A DNA stretch of 64,000 nucleotides from contig CBDFIY010000003.1 in the NCBI GenBank assembly GCA_965248335.1, forward strand, positions 1,364,001 through 1,428,000, in the 5' to 3' direction. The notes below the pieces were generated by a model. That model saw nothing but the letters and a program-made list of their open reading frames with translations. It searched no databases and was not told the origin of the DNA. Of the stretch, positions 46,301-54,720 are shown piece after piece. The translations under genes were made by a program, and so were the position numbers. This stretch comes from CAKMZU01 sp965248335 (lineage in GTDB: Bacteria; Pseudomonadota; Gammaproteobacteria; Pseudomonadales; DT-91). The stretch's first letter is position 1; every line of letters starts with the position of its first letter.

Positions 46301-47270
46301 AGAAAACGAAAACGAAAAAAAATTTGTTACGCGGGAGAATTTTAACGAAAATAGTGAGTACGCTCTCGTGGTTCCTAATCCTCAAGGGGACGGTGAGGGG
46401 AGTGCGTTTATTTCTCCCCACAACTCCGATGACTATAACGAATATGTGTTGACAGATAAAAGTAAGGACGGTCGTGACGACTCGCTGGATATGGATGTCA
46501 CCCCACGCAGTAATCTTAACTTCCATTTTCTCTTAGATGATGATCTCGAAGCTACTAATACGGCGTACAAAAATTATTATCAAGATCCTGATCATACAGT
46601 AGTTATTCAAGTATCAAATACTCATAAAGATACACCAACTTTTATACTGGCTGGTGGTGAAAACTTAGGTAAGCTAGTTGAAGGTACGTCAATATCTTGG
46701 GTGCTGCACGGGCAAGCTAACCTACCAGAAAATCTCACAGCTATAAATCATTTTGAGGGGGTATCAAAAATTGTAAAAGTTAGGGCCGTTGCAACGTATA
46801 ATGCTAAGCATTTAGCTAGATTGATGGGTGATATGCCATCGAAAATTATGGCTGCGACGCAGAGTAATATTTCAGTTGACGTTGATAAGCTTCGCCCCCA
46901 GCATATAAGCTTCTCTGCTGATTTTATGGGAAAAATTGCAGAAATATCAGGGCGATCCTATTTAGAGAAAGTTGCTCGTAAATATGCTTCTTTAACAAAA
47001 AACAAGCCGGTTTTTGAAGCTTTCATAGGGAGAACGGTTTACTCTGCTAAAGGTGATATTGAACCTAGTCTTGCCCCATTCAACAAGGGTCTCTTAACAG
47101 ATGGTGATGGGCTTACTGTATATTCCGATGAGCACCTTCTTTTTGATATGAAATCTATGGTAAAGCCTAAAGCTGCGGACAAATACTATATCGATAGTGG
47201 TGATGTTATGTATGAGTATAGAGATATGTATGATAATAAGAAGTTTCATAGAAGGGCGGTAGGGCGCTAA
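43338..47270 (+). CDS. Very large lipoprotein of unknown function (1310 residues)
   Basis: A signal peptide ending LISSC (Cys15) predicts an outer-membrane or surface lipoprotein; ATG 43338 gives a compact signal, ATG 43326 adds four residues. The first 110 residues (VGFPVKIKKIEFI, FVGGFEMPAKTYNRVKVTLT) resemble a DUF4382-like beta domain. The middle is unrecognised, with a low-complexity KE/NE stretch (about 980-996). The C-terminal 230 residues have a strand-rich pattern: VVIQV near 1085, WVLHGQ with His1124 and HISFSADF near 1189-1196. This faintly resembles C80 cysteine-protease domains of MARTX and clostridial toxins, but the cysteine is absent. Base composition is more AT-rich than neighbours. 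Function unknown; only the lipoprotein call is secure. Confidence 0.65.
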   Translation: MRYFFLVMLFLISSCETKYSRESLGGVIVSFSSSDYPLVGFPVKIKKIEFIDENNNVIKVPVDLFVNVGGGETRFVGGFEMPAKTYNRVKVTLTFYDSALALYDRFNNELLLSQLVDAENFFIPQDKPEIIVTIHPGQPIVIKNGELNLLNVHLNTSDSLTAVEVKSHYYTRFQPSISINKVASLPAQGVLSYSGVAKNIELSIGNLPKLSFDVDAVLNKKTEIDKFDSTLSALNGKVVNVNLSSAPGRKSVVVQASTDRRFQGLFISKNNKRLFNGYETNGNNFKLVIDYPIEEFPDLQCFLDDEAVDITRVDSGQKATVYFNEEASSCYLEPVHIFGRATKIDKTIQVAAEEISLYKSEILNNSLIQFPSSNKAGIDVGQWIQLQGYLVESEPNNFIIKKIEYSQQNMVGLRLDFDKTQETSIAAGKNDLGGFNMYFLDVMATKNISLFYLGSRVSIDSPVNTISMGEDTVIQLSIDNDQDRINYTCNDLAVCLSIVQSLIHSGEKKISSLNVNGHLNDGMLKAKFMMLSLQRPFVIFGEPTKKRDFILNVDSLLDEERDKLMSDVMPIVYTKRLIVNGYLNEMHWGDLVRYSPEENAINISPILAGPGWQSVKDWFSKWFGAKAGFIVLYIEGLIKEYDDIAKVEKPVHKVNGSSMLQVFEAQPNKYLDENDQSKNFFKKISLKYRFIYDKPETQQMREMLSSIPEAFTNKFYATVHAKDYAYFIDISNGKLSGKKYNLEKKEWEESKVLGDNKKMLYKEGFGTQKVVNKYGDDVKFSKEFTDKITFIHEMDGGGGMLYIRSVDDHDIYTNLGSYESVGDEGFQKEILYLLDSHVGLEEEKIHFGGAHKNTLRKDYNFDDYASASQYQPSSRKIVEKVAQPFIFQRTEDDFVEKYGGRVKQYMMPLDKVDFMKKYNEELKVRELDADGDKYKFVEENAELNAFGYVVVDEEKKIEPVGEAEFTVGDTVVTAVIENEDDKEKEKEKENENEKKFVTRENFNENSEYALVVPNPQGDGEGSAFISPHNSDDYNEYVLTDKSKDGRDDSLDMDVTPRSNLNFHFLLDDDLEATNTAYKNYYQDPDHTVVIQVSNTHKDTPTFILAGGENLGKLVEGTSISWVLHGQANLPENLTAINHFEGVSKIVKVRAVATYNAKHLARLMGDMPSKIMAATQSNISVDVDKLRPQHISFSADFMGKIAEISGRSYLEKVARKYASLTKNKPVFEAFIGRTVYSAKGDIEPSLAPFNKGLLTDGDGLTVYSDEHLLFDMKSMVKPKAADKYYIDSGDVMYEYRDMYDNKKFHRRAVGR

Positions 47271-47412
47271 CTTATATCAACTTTTAACTTTAGGATCTGG
47301 TTAACTTCTACAGAAATAGAACGCTAATAATAATCAAGTGAAGTTATTCCTATTACCCTACGCTGTTGTTAGTATTCGAGCATCTTTATCTGGTGAACGT
47401 ATTGGTGTTTTT

Positions 47413-47871
47413 ATGGCCAACTTATTGATCGTTTTTCATAGTCAGTCAGGTCGAAACGAATCATTGGCGCTGTGTTGTTATAGTGAGGCAAAAAAGCACA
47501 ATACAGGCGATGTGCATCTGCGGAGGGCTTACGATGCGGATCTCAACGATTTGCGCTGGGCCGACTTTTTATTATTGATCACGCCAGAAAATTTCGGTGC
47601 CATAGCAGGTGGAATGAAAGGTTTTTTCGATCTTTTCTTTTATCCAGCAGAAAATGCGGGCATTGCAGCTTTACCCTATTGCTGTATTATCTGCACCGGC
47701 AACGATGGCAGTCAAACTGTTATTCAAATAGATAAAATTATGAAAGGGTTATGCTCAGAGCCTGTGCAGCCACCGCTGGTTATTTATGGTCGCCCTGATG
47801 GCGAAGCTTTTGAGCGGTGCAGGGCCTTGAGTGAAGCGCTCGTGAGCGCACTAGAAATGGGTATTTATTGA
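47413..47871 (+). CDS. Flavodoxin-like fold protein
   Basis: From ATG 47413 the 152-residue product opens with a flavodoxin-type phosphate-loop strand, LIVFHSQSGRNESLA, and contains the flavin-contact segment TPENFGAIAGGMKGFFD. It probably binds FMN and takes part in electron transfer or reduction of small molecules; the partner is unknown. A longer frame from GTG 47338 is less convincing. It lies 3 bases before a glutaredoxin-like gene, so the pair is probably co-expressed. Confidence 0.75.
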   Translation: MANLLIVFHSQSGRNESLALCCYSEAKKHNTGDVHLRRAYDADLNDLRWADFLLLITPENFGAIAGGMKGFFDLFFYPAENAGIAALPYCCIICTGNDGSQTVIQIDKIMKGLCSEPVQPPLVIYGRPDGEAFERCRALSEALVSALEMGIY

Positions 47872-47874
47872 TCG

Positions 47875-48129
47875 ATGATCACAAGCGTTATTCTTTATCA
47901 TACCGAAGGTTGCCATTTGTGCGAGGTTGCCTTGTCGTTAATCACACCCTTCAGTGACGATTTCAACCTTACAGTAAAATATTGCGATATTATCGATGAC
48001 CCCGATGCTTTGGAGAACTACGCCGTACATATCCCCGTTTTGGCAGACAGCACGCAACAAAAAAAGCTATTTTGGCCTTTTGATGCAGCAGCAATCTCAC
48101 AATTTTTGCAAGGTGAAGTTGTTGCATGA
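47875..48129 (+). CDS. Glutaredoxin-like (DUF836 type) thiol protein
   Basis: This 84-residue thioredoxin-fold protein has the CxxC motif in YHTEGCHLCEVAL and the cis-proline region in HIPVLADS. It resembles the small DUF836/glutaredoxin-like family rather than canonical glutaredoxins. The stop overlaps the start of the MOSC gene (ATGA), indicating coupled translation. The redox partner is unknown. Confidence 0.78.
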   Translation: MITSVILYHTEGCHLCEVALSLITPFSDDFNLTVKYCDIIDDPDALENYAVHIPVLADSTQQKKLFWPFDAAAISQFLQGEVVA

Positions 48130-48923
48130 ATGTTTCATCGCTATGGCGTTACCCTGTTAAATCGCTTTCCGGTATAAAAGTGACTTCGATGGCTTTGGAT
48201 GAAAAAGGCCCGTTGTTTGATCGGCGCTTTATGCTGGTCAATGAACAGGGTAAATTCATCACACAGAGACAAAGCCCTGCGCTGACGTTGCTCAGTGTGT
48301 TAGACCAAGGCGATGCTTATCGTATAAGTACCGCTAATGACAAGGCGAGTGTGCTTATACCCAAGCAGGGTCAGACCCAAAAAAAAAGATCAGTGACTAT
48401 TTGGCAAGACACGCTCTCGCTTTATGATCAAGGCGCGCGCGCAGCTGCATTTTTTTCAACGTACTTGGGGTTTCCTGTCCGGCTCGTGTATCAGGCACGT
48501 GATTGCCACCGGCCTATTGATACGCATTATGACCACCTTAACCGAGAGGTTTCACTGGCTGATGGCTTCCCTGTTTTACTGATTAATGAAGCTTCCTTAG
48601 CCGTGGTAAATGTGCGCTCTGGTCTGTCGCTTGAGATTGAGCGATTTCGCCCCAATATGGTTGTACAAGGTGCTGAAGCCTTTGCTGAAAACACATGGCA
48701 GACGATCAAAGTTGGAGATGTGCTTTTCGATGTGGTAAAACCCTGCTCACGCTGTGTGATCCCCACGATTGATCGAAAAACGGCTGAAAAACAACCAGTT
48801 GCCTGGCAAGCATTGAAAGCTGCATGCCAAGGCGCAGATGGAAGAATTTATTTTGGACAAAACCTGATTCCGCGTGAATTAGGCACGGTGGCGCAGCATG
48901 CGACAGTCACCGTGATTAATTAA
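48126..48923 (+). CDS. MOSC-domain protein (YcbX-like)
   Basis: The N-terminal MOSC_N beta-barrel (SLWRYPVKSLSGIKVTSM, RRFMLVNEQGKFITQRQ) is followed by a MOSC domain with ERFRPNMVV and the conserved cysteine segment VKPCSRCVIPTID. MOSC proteins carry a molybdenum cofactor and reduce N-hydroxylated compounds, as known for YcbX. E. coli YcbX has a C-terminal ferredoxin domain that is missing here; the adjacent flavodoxin-like or glutaredoxin-like protein could be a separate electron carrier, which is inference. Confidence 0.85.
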   Translation: MNVSSLWRYPVKSLSGIKVTSMALDEKGPLFDRRFMLVNEQGKFITQRQSPALTLLSVLDQGDAYRISTANDKASVLIPKQGQTQKKRSVTIWQDTLSLYDQGARAAAFFSTYLGFPVRLVYQARDCHRPIDTHYDHLNREVSLADGFPVLLINEASLAVVNVRSGLSLEIERFRPNMVVQGAEAFAENTWQTIKVGDVLFDVVKPCSRCVIPTIDRKTAEKQPVAWQALKAACQGADGRIYFGQNLIPRELGTVAQHATVTVIN

Positions 48924-48938
48924 TGAGTAGAGAACACT

Positions 48939-50828
48939 ATGGCCATTATCCGGCTTGATAACGCCCAGCTTGCTTACGGCGACCACCCCCTGCTAGAAGA
49001 TGTTTCTTTTGCAATAGAAAAAGGCGATCGTATCGCTTTGATTGGCCGCAATGGCGCAGGAAAATCCAGTTTAATGAAAATACTGTCAGGCGCAGAGCGC
49101 TTAGATGGCGGTACCCTCACACAAGAAAAAGGCGTGCATGCGAGCTATTTGCCGCAAGCATTGCCCGCTGCCGATGAGACAAGTGTGTTCAGCTATCTCG
49201 CGTCCGGGTTAAGTGATTTAGGCCGTTTGCTTGACGATTATGAGGCACTCGTTAGCCAAGAGATGGATGACGCTGCACTTAATCGATTACAGCAACTACA
49301 AGATGCAATTGATACGAAAGGCGGGTGGGATTTCCAGCAGCGTATCTATGCGAGGCTTGAAGAGATTGATCTCGCGCCTACCGTATTGATGCAGTCTTTA
49401 TCTGGTGGTTGGCGAAAAAGGCTTTCTATTATTCGCACAATGCTGAGCGATCCGGCATTGCTGCTTCTTGATGAACCAACTAACCATTTAGATATTCCTG
49501 CAATAGAATGGCTTCAGGCGCAGCTCAAACGTTTTTCTGGTTCGTTAGTGTTAATCAGCCATGATCGACGTTTTTTGACCGAAATGGCGACACAGATCTA
49601 CTGGCTAGAGCGCGGGAAATTGCGTCAATTCACAGGATCCTATGACAAATTTATCGAACAGAAAGAGCATATTTTAGCCGTAGAAGAAACGCAGAACGCC
49701 TTGTTTGATAAACAACTTGCAGAAGAAGAGAAATGGATAAGGCAAGGCATCAAGGCGAGGCGCACCCGTAATGAGGGCCGAGTAAGGGCGCTTGAAGCTA
49801 TGCGTAAACAGCGTGCTGGCCGCGTCGAGAAGAAAGGCAATGTATCAATGCAGATTGATGAGGCCGAGAAATCTGGGAAGCTGGTTGCAGAGTTAAAGCA
49901 TGTGCATTTCGCCTATGAAGGCCGCCCTATCATTCAAGATGCCAGCTTACTTGTACAGCGCGGTGATAGAATTGGTATCGTTGGGCGAAACGGTGTCGGA
50001 AAAACTACACTGATTAAATTGATACTGGGCCAATTAGCAGCCGATGAAGGCACTATTCGTCTTGGCAGTAAACAGCTTGTCGCTTATTTTGATCAAAATC
50101 GACAACAGTTAAATGAAGCACAAAGTGTGGGTGATAACCTCGCAGAAGGGCGAGAGTTTATAGACATTAACGGCAAACAAAAACATGTCATGAGTTATTT
50201 GTCAGATTTTTTGTTTACGCCACAGCGTGTTCGCTCGCCAGTGTCAACCTTGTCGGGCGGTGAAAGAAACCGACTTTTGTTAGCGAAGATTTTCTCAAAG
50301 CCGGCCAATGTATTGATTTTAGATGAGCCGAGCAATGACCTTGATATTGAAACATTAGAACTGCTAGAGGAACTCATTGCCGATTTTAAAGGGTCTGTAT
50401 TGGTGATATCGCATGACCGGGCATTCATCGATTATGTTGTGTCGAGTACCTTATTTGTTGACGAAGAGGGCTTTGTCTACCCTTATGTTGGCGGCTATGA
50501 TGACTTACAAAGACAGCACGGCGAGCTTTGGTATAAAGAAAGGCGCATACAAAAAATTGAACCTAAGGTTGATGACTCGTCAGCTAAAAAAGCCGTATCG
50601 CCTGTCGTTAAAAAGTTAAGCTATAAAGAAAAACGTGAATTAGACATGCTGCCTAGTTTGATAGAAGAGGCAGAGCAAGCTATAAAAGATTTAGAGCAAT
50701 CCATGGCAGAACCTAAATTTTATAAACAATCAAAAGACGCCATTAGTGAAGTAACAAATCAATTATCGGACTTGCAAAATCAGCTTGAGAAATATTATGA
50801 TCGCTGGTCTGAAATTGATTCACTCTGA
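48939..50828 (+). CDS. uup: ABC-F family ATPase (Uup-like)
   Basis: ABC-F proteins bind the ribosome or nucleic acid and use ATP in translation or DNA transactions; they are not transporters. Two nucleotide-binding domains are seen: GRNGAGKSSLMKIL with LSGGWRKRLSI and LLLDEPTNHLDI, and GRNGVGKTTLIKLI with LSGGERNRLLLA and LILDEPSNDLDIE. The linker between them (about 235-300) is charged and helical. The C-terminal coiled coil (about 545-629) is the feature that points to Uup. It starts 15 bases after the MOSC stop. Confidence 0.9.
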   Translation: MAIIRLDNAQLAYGDHPLLEDVSFAIEKGDRIALIGRNGAGKSSLMKILSGAERLDGGTLTQEKGVHASYLPQALPAADETSVFSYLASGLSDLGRLLDDYEALVSQEMDDAALNRLQQLQDAIDTKGGWDFQQRIYARLEEIDLAPTVLMQSLSGGWRKRLSIIRTMLSDPALLLLDEPTNHLDIPAIEWLQAQLKRFSGSLVLISHDRRFLTEMATQIYWLERGKLRQFTGSYDKFIEQKEHILAVEETQNALFDKQLAEEEKWIRQGIKARRTRNEGRVRALEAMRKQRAGRVEKKGNVSMQIDEAEKSGKLVAELKHVHFAYEGRPIIQDASLLVQRGDRIGIVGRNGVGKTTLIKLILGQLAADEGTIRLGSKQLVAYFDQNRQQLNEAQSVGDNLAEGREFIDINGKQKHVMSYLSDFLFTPQRVRSPVSTLSGGERNRLLLAKIFSKPANVLILDEPSNDLDIETLELLEELIADFKGSVLVISHDRAFIDYVVSSTLFVDEEGFVYPYVGGYDDLQRQHGELWYKERRIQKIEPKVDDSSAKKAVSPVVKKLSYKEKRELDMLPSLIEEAEQAIKDLEQSMAEPKFYKQSKDAISEVTNQLSDLQNQLEKYYDRWSEIDSL

Positions 50829-50972
50829 AGAATGTTGTAGATGGTTGTTTTTATAGAGAAAAAGATTGCTGTACTTGGGCGAATTCTTTTTGTCAAAAAA
50901 ATAATCGTCTTGACGGGATCTCGTCAACATTCTATAACTTGGGCAAAACGACTAGAGCAAGTGCTATAACTA

Positions 50973-53633
50973 ATGGGCAAATCACTCGTAATTGTAGAGT
51001 CACCCGCGAAAGCGAAGACCATCAATAAATATCTTGGTAATGATTATATTGTGAAATCAAGTGTTGGTCATATCCGTGATTTACCCACCAGTGGGAGTCA
51101 AAAAGCGGCAGTTGATCCGAAAGCACGGGCGGCAGAAGCGGCTAAAACGCGGAAGCTATCCCCTGAAGCAAAAATCATTCATAAAAAGAAGAAAGCGTCA
51201 GAGCAACTCGTTAAACGCATGGGGATTGATCCAGAGCATGGCTGGAATCCACAGTATGAAATTCTGCCCGGCAAAGAAAAAGTCGTGAATGAATTAAAGC
51301 GACTCGCAAAAGATGCCGACACCATCTATCTCGCGACCGATTTGGATAGAGAGGGGGAGGCTATTGCTTGGCATTTGAAAGAAGCCATTGGGGGGGGCGA
51401 CAGCCGTTACCGCCGCGTGGTATTTAACGAAATCACCAAATCAGCAATACAGAGCGCCTTCGAGTCACCTGGACAGCTGGATATGCCGCGTGTCCATGCA
51501 CAGCAAGCGAGAAGATTCCTCGACCGAGTCGTTGGTTTTATGGTGTCCCCACTGCTTTGGGCTAAAGTCGCACGGGGGTTATCAGCGGGGCGTGTTCAAT
51601 CAGTAGCGGTTAAATTGATTGTTGAGCGCGAGCGGGAAATTCGGGCATTTATTCCTGAAGAATTTTGGGATGTGAATGCCGACTGCCAAACACCCAAATC
51701 AGATGCACTGCGTTTAGAAGTCAAAAAATATCAAAATGCTCTTTTTAAACCAACCAATAAAGCCGATACGGATGAAGCGCTAGCAAGGTTGCAATCTGCT
51801 GCTTTTGAAGTGGTTTCACGAGACGATAAACCTACCTCGTCGAAGCCCTCTGCTCCCTTTATTACATCAACGTTGCAGCAAGCGGCCAGTACGCGTCTTG
51901 GTTTTTCTGTTAAAAAAACCATGATGATGGCGCAGCGATTGTACGAAGCAGGTTATATCACCTATATGCGTACAGACTCGACGAACTTAAGCAAAGATGC
52001 AGTGGCAGCCTGTCGCGATTATATCGATGACAATTTTGGGAAGAAATATCTTCCTGAAGAGGCAAATCTCTATGGCAGCAAGGAGGGCGCACAGGAGGCG
52101 CATGAAGCCATTCGTCCTTCAGAAGTTGCTGTAAAATCAACACAGCTAGCCAATATGGAGCGTGATGCCGAAAGATTATACGAGCTTATTTGGCGTCAAT
52201 TCCTCGCTTGTCAAATGACACCTGCGCTTTACACATCAACGACAGTAACCGTTAAAGCTGATGACTACGAGCTTAAAACGCGTGGAAGAATTTTGCGATT
52301 TGATGGTTATACTCAGGTTATGCAGGCAGTTGGTAAGAAAGACGAAGATAGGATCTTACCGGATGTGAAATCGGGGGATATCCTTAATCTCGTTAAACTT
52401 GATCCTAAGCAACACTTTACTAAGCCTACCGCAAGATATACTGAAGCAAGTCTTGTTAAAGAACTTGAAAAGCGTGGCATAGGCCGCCCATCTACCTATG
52501 CGTCCATCATTTCGACCATTCAAGACAGAGGTTATGCCTACGTTGAGAGTCGTCGCTTCTATGCGGAGAAAATGGGCGATATCGTGACTGACCGCCTATC
52601 TGAAAACTTTACCGATTTAATGGATTATGGTTTTACCGCGCAAATGGAAGGCACGCTAGATGAGATTGCTAAAAACCAAAAACAATGGATAGCAGAGCTC
52701 GATAACTTTTACCAAGATTTTTCAGCGAAATTAGATGCCGCCAATGCTGACGATGGCGGCATGCGCCCAAATACACCGACGGATACGTCTATTCCTTGTG
52801 CGACCTGTGGTCGTCATATGCAAATTCGAACGGCGAGTACAGGTGTTTTTCTCGGCTGTTCAGGGTACGCACTTCCCCCTAAAGAACGCTGTAAGAGTAC
52901 CGTTAACCTTATCCCCGGTGATGAGGCAGTGGCTATGGACGGAGATGCCGAGGACGCAGAATCTCAACTGTTACTGACCAAGCATCGTTGTGAAATTTGT
53001 AATACGTCGATGGAAAGCTATCTGATTGATGAGCACCGGAAATTACATGTGTGCGGCAATAATCCTGATTGTCTGGGTTATGAGCTGGAAGAAGGGCAGT
53101 TTAAAATCAAAGGCTACGAAGGCCCTGTTCTCGAATGCGACAAATGTGGCAGCGAAATGCAGCTAAAATCGGGTCGCTTCGGCAAATATTTTGGCTGTAT
53201 GAACGAAGCCTGTAAAAATACCCGAAAACTGCTTAAAAGTGGGGAAGCAGCACCGCCGAAAATGGACCCCGTGCCTATGCCTGAAATTGCCTGCAAAAAA
53301 GTAGAGGATACTTATATTCTGCGTGATGGTGCGGCAGGGTTATTTTTGGCGGCGAGCCAGTTTCCCAAAAATCGTGAAACACGTGCACCTTTTGTGTTTG
53401 AGATTAAACCGCATAGAGCTGAGATTGATAGTAAATACCATTTCCTTATCGATGGCGCAGAAGAAGATAATCAAGGCATCAAAACACAAATTCGTTATAG
53501 CCGAAAAACGAAAGAGCAGTATTTAATGACGGAAGATGAAAAAGGTAAAGCAACGGGCTGGCGAGCGTTTTATGTGGGTGGCAAATGGCAAGTAGAGTTA
53601 CCTAAAGTAAAAGCTGCCGCTAAGAAAAAATGA
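50973..53633 (+). CDS. topA: DNA topoisomerase I
   Basis: TopA relaxes negative supercoils. The TOPRIM domain opens with LVIVESPAKAKTINKYLG and contains DTIYLATDLDREGEAIAWHL; the active-site tyrosine is Tyr331 in GYITYMRTDSTNLS. Three C-terminal zinc-ribbon units follow (CATCGRHMQ, CEICNTSMES and CDKCGSEMQLKSGRFGKYFGC), then a basic tail ending KVKAAAKKK. Length 886 is normal. The stop overlaps the next start (ATGA). Placement of topA beside a DUF6586-type gene is as recalled from Pseudomonas. Confidence 0.96.
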   Translation: MGKSLVIVESPAKAKTINKYLGNDYIVKSSVGHIRDLPTSGSQKAAVDPKARAAEAAKTRKLSPEAKIIHKKKKASEQLVKRMGIDPEHGWNPQYEILPGKEKVVNELKRLAKDADTIYLATDLDREGEAIAWHLKEAIGGGDSRYRRVVFNEITKSAIQSAFESPGQLDMPRVHAQQARRFLDRVVGFMVSPLLWAKVARGLSAGRVQSVAVKLIVEREREIRAFIPEEFWDVNADCQTPKSDALRLEVKKYQNALFKPTNKADTDEALARLQSAAFEVVSRDDKPTSSKPSAPFITSTLQQAASTRLGFSVKKTMMMAQRLYEAGYITYMRTDSTNLSKDAVAACRDYIDDNFGKKYLPEEANLYGSKEGAQEAHEAIRPSEVAVKSTQLANMERDAERLYELIWRQFLACQMTPALYTSTTVTVKADDYELKTRGRILRFDGYTQVMQAVGKKDEDRILPDVKSGDILNLVKLDPKQHFTKPTARYTEASLVKELEKRGIGRPSTYASIISTIQDRGYAYVESRRFYAEKMGDIVTDRLSENFTDLMDYGFTAQMEGTLDEIAKNQKQWIAELDNFYQDFSAKLDAANADDGGMRPNTPTDTSIPCATCGRHMQIRTASTGVFLGCSGYALPPKERCKSTVNLIPGDEAVAMDGDAEDAESQLLLTKHRCEICNTSMESYLIDEHRKLHVCGNNPDCLGYELEEGQFKIKGYEGPVLECDKCGSEMQLKSGRFGKYFGCMNEACKNTRKLLKSGEAAPPKMDPVPMPEIACKKVEDTYILRDGAAGLFLAASQFPKNRETRAPFVFEIKPHRAEIDSKYHFLIDGAEEDNQGIKTQIRYSRKTKEQYLMTEDEKGKATGWRAFYVGGKWQVELPKVKAAAKKK

Positions 53634-54103
53634 CGACCCTTGCCTCAAAAGTTAATGAAAAGCTGTACCATGCTGATTTACTGTTAGCAATGCTGGCTGC
53701 CCAAAGTGAGCCAGCATTATCAGCTAAACAGAAAGCACTTATGGGGGCTGCGGCAGTAACCTTGCAGGCCGCATTTGATCTTTTTGTAGAAGAACTGGCT
53801 GATGCTGTTCAGATCTCAGGCGATAATTTATCATTGAGCGGTCTTGTTAGTATTTTAGGCGAACAAGGCCGGGGGCTGCCAGCTATTGATAATCTTTTGG
53901 CGCTGCAGGAAATACCATTAAGTTGGGTCAGCCAAATTCATCGTGCCTATCGACAGTTTCTTGAATCAGAAAGGCACATCCTACCTCGACGTACAGCGAC
54001 TATCCCAACGATTAACCTAGATGACGAGATTGATTTATCGATCAGCTTGGCAGCTTTTAAATACTTTGTATCAGAAAGCCGCGCTTTTCTTACAGAGTGG
54101 TAA
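53630..54103 (+). CDS. DUF6586-type conserved hypothetical protein
   Basis: The 157-residue helical protein corresponds to the small gene that follows topA in Pseudomonas (as recalled); its family is known as DUF6586. It has no signal peptide, membrane segment or enzyme motif. Translation is coupled to topA by the ATGA overlap. Function unknown. Confidence 0.75.
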   Translation: MTTLASKVNEKLYHADLLLAMLAAQSEPALSAKQKALMGAAAVTLQAAFDLFVEELADAVQISGDNLSLSGLVSILGEQGRGLPAIDNLLALQEIPLSWVSQIHRAYRQFLESERHILPRRTATIPTINLDDEIDLSISLAAFKYFVSESRAFLTEW

Positions 54104-54514
54104 GTTTTCCACTGAGGATACTTTTTTAAGCGTTATGCTTGCTCGTTTTCAAGTTTGGTAGGAGATGCTTGAAGAGTTGGTGCCAGTCAAGCCCCGCTTT
54201 TCTCTAGGTTGTGAATGACGACAACCTTCTACTTTTCTCATAAACTCCTGTCTTTATTGATAGGCAGAGGCTGGATGCTGGCATCTTGATTTGAGATGCT
54301 CATCAGCCGAGCTGATTTTTCTCGTTGCGAATATTTTTTAGAAGAAATAAAAATACATCTGTCATTTTCAGCTCATCATACGCAAACAAAAAAATTTCTT
54401 ATTCAGAATAGAATCAACACTAGTCCGCTGATTTTTTTTGAACTGTAGTAGTTATTTTTGATCATAACACGAATGAGGTGTGGTTATTTTTCGTTGAAAG
54501 CTGTAAAGGTCTTT
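54104..54514. other. Intergenic region after the DUF6586 gene
   Basis: About 410 bases without a recognised gene. It contains a terminator-like hairpin at 54302-54320 and a T-rich tract near 54430-54440, and becomes AT-rich towards the interrupted secreted-protein gene, whose promoter should lie here. Confidence 0.5.
54302..54320 (+). terminator. Hairpin with T-run downstream of the topA unit
   Basis: ATCAGC and GCTGAT form a six-pair stem with a CGA loop, followed by a run of five Ts. It is about 200 bases after the DUF6586 stop, so it may end the topA transcript. Confidence 0.5.
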
Positions 54515-54720
54515 ATGAATAATATCAAACGTTGTGTGTTGTTGAGTTTTTTGGTTTCTATCTTTTTTTCGAGCCTATGTGTGGCCGGGAAAACGACGAT
54601 TAAGGTTACAAACGAAATGTTCGGAAATGTTCGAGTAACCGCTTCGAGCAATTATTGTGTTAACTCAACAACACCTTCTGAGTGCACACTAAGGAATAGT
54701 CCTTAAATAACTTCCCGATT

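Noticed and set aside
46281..46320. Repeat-like AAAGAA tract as a DNA microsatellite of regulatory interest
   Set aside because: It encodes a KE/NE low-complexity linker in frame and needs no other explanation, though slippage is possible.
45957..46526. 189-codon frame on the minus strand inside the large lipoprotein gene
   Set aside because: Its product is a low-complexity phenylalanine run complementary to the KE-rich coding stretch, with no motif or ribosome site; it is a shadow of the plus-strand gene.
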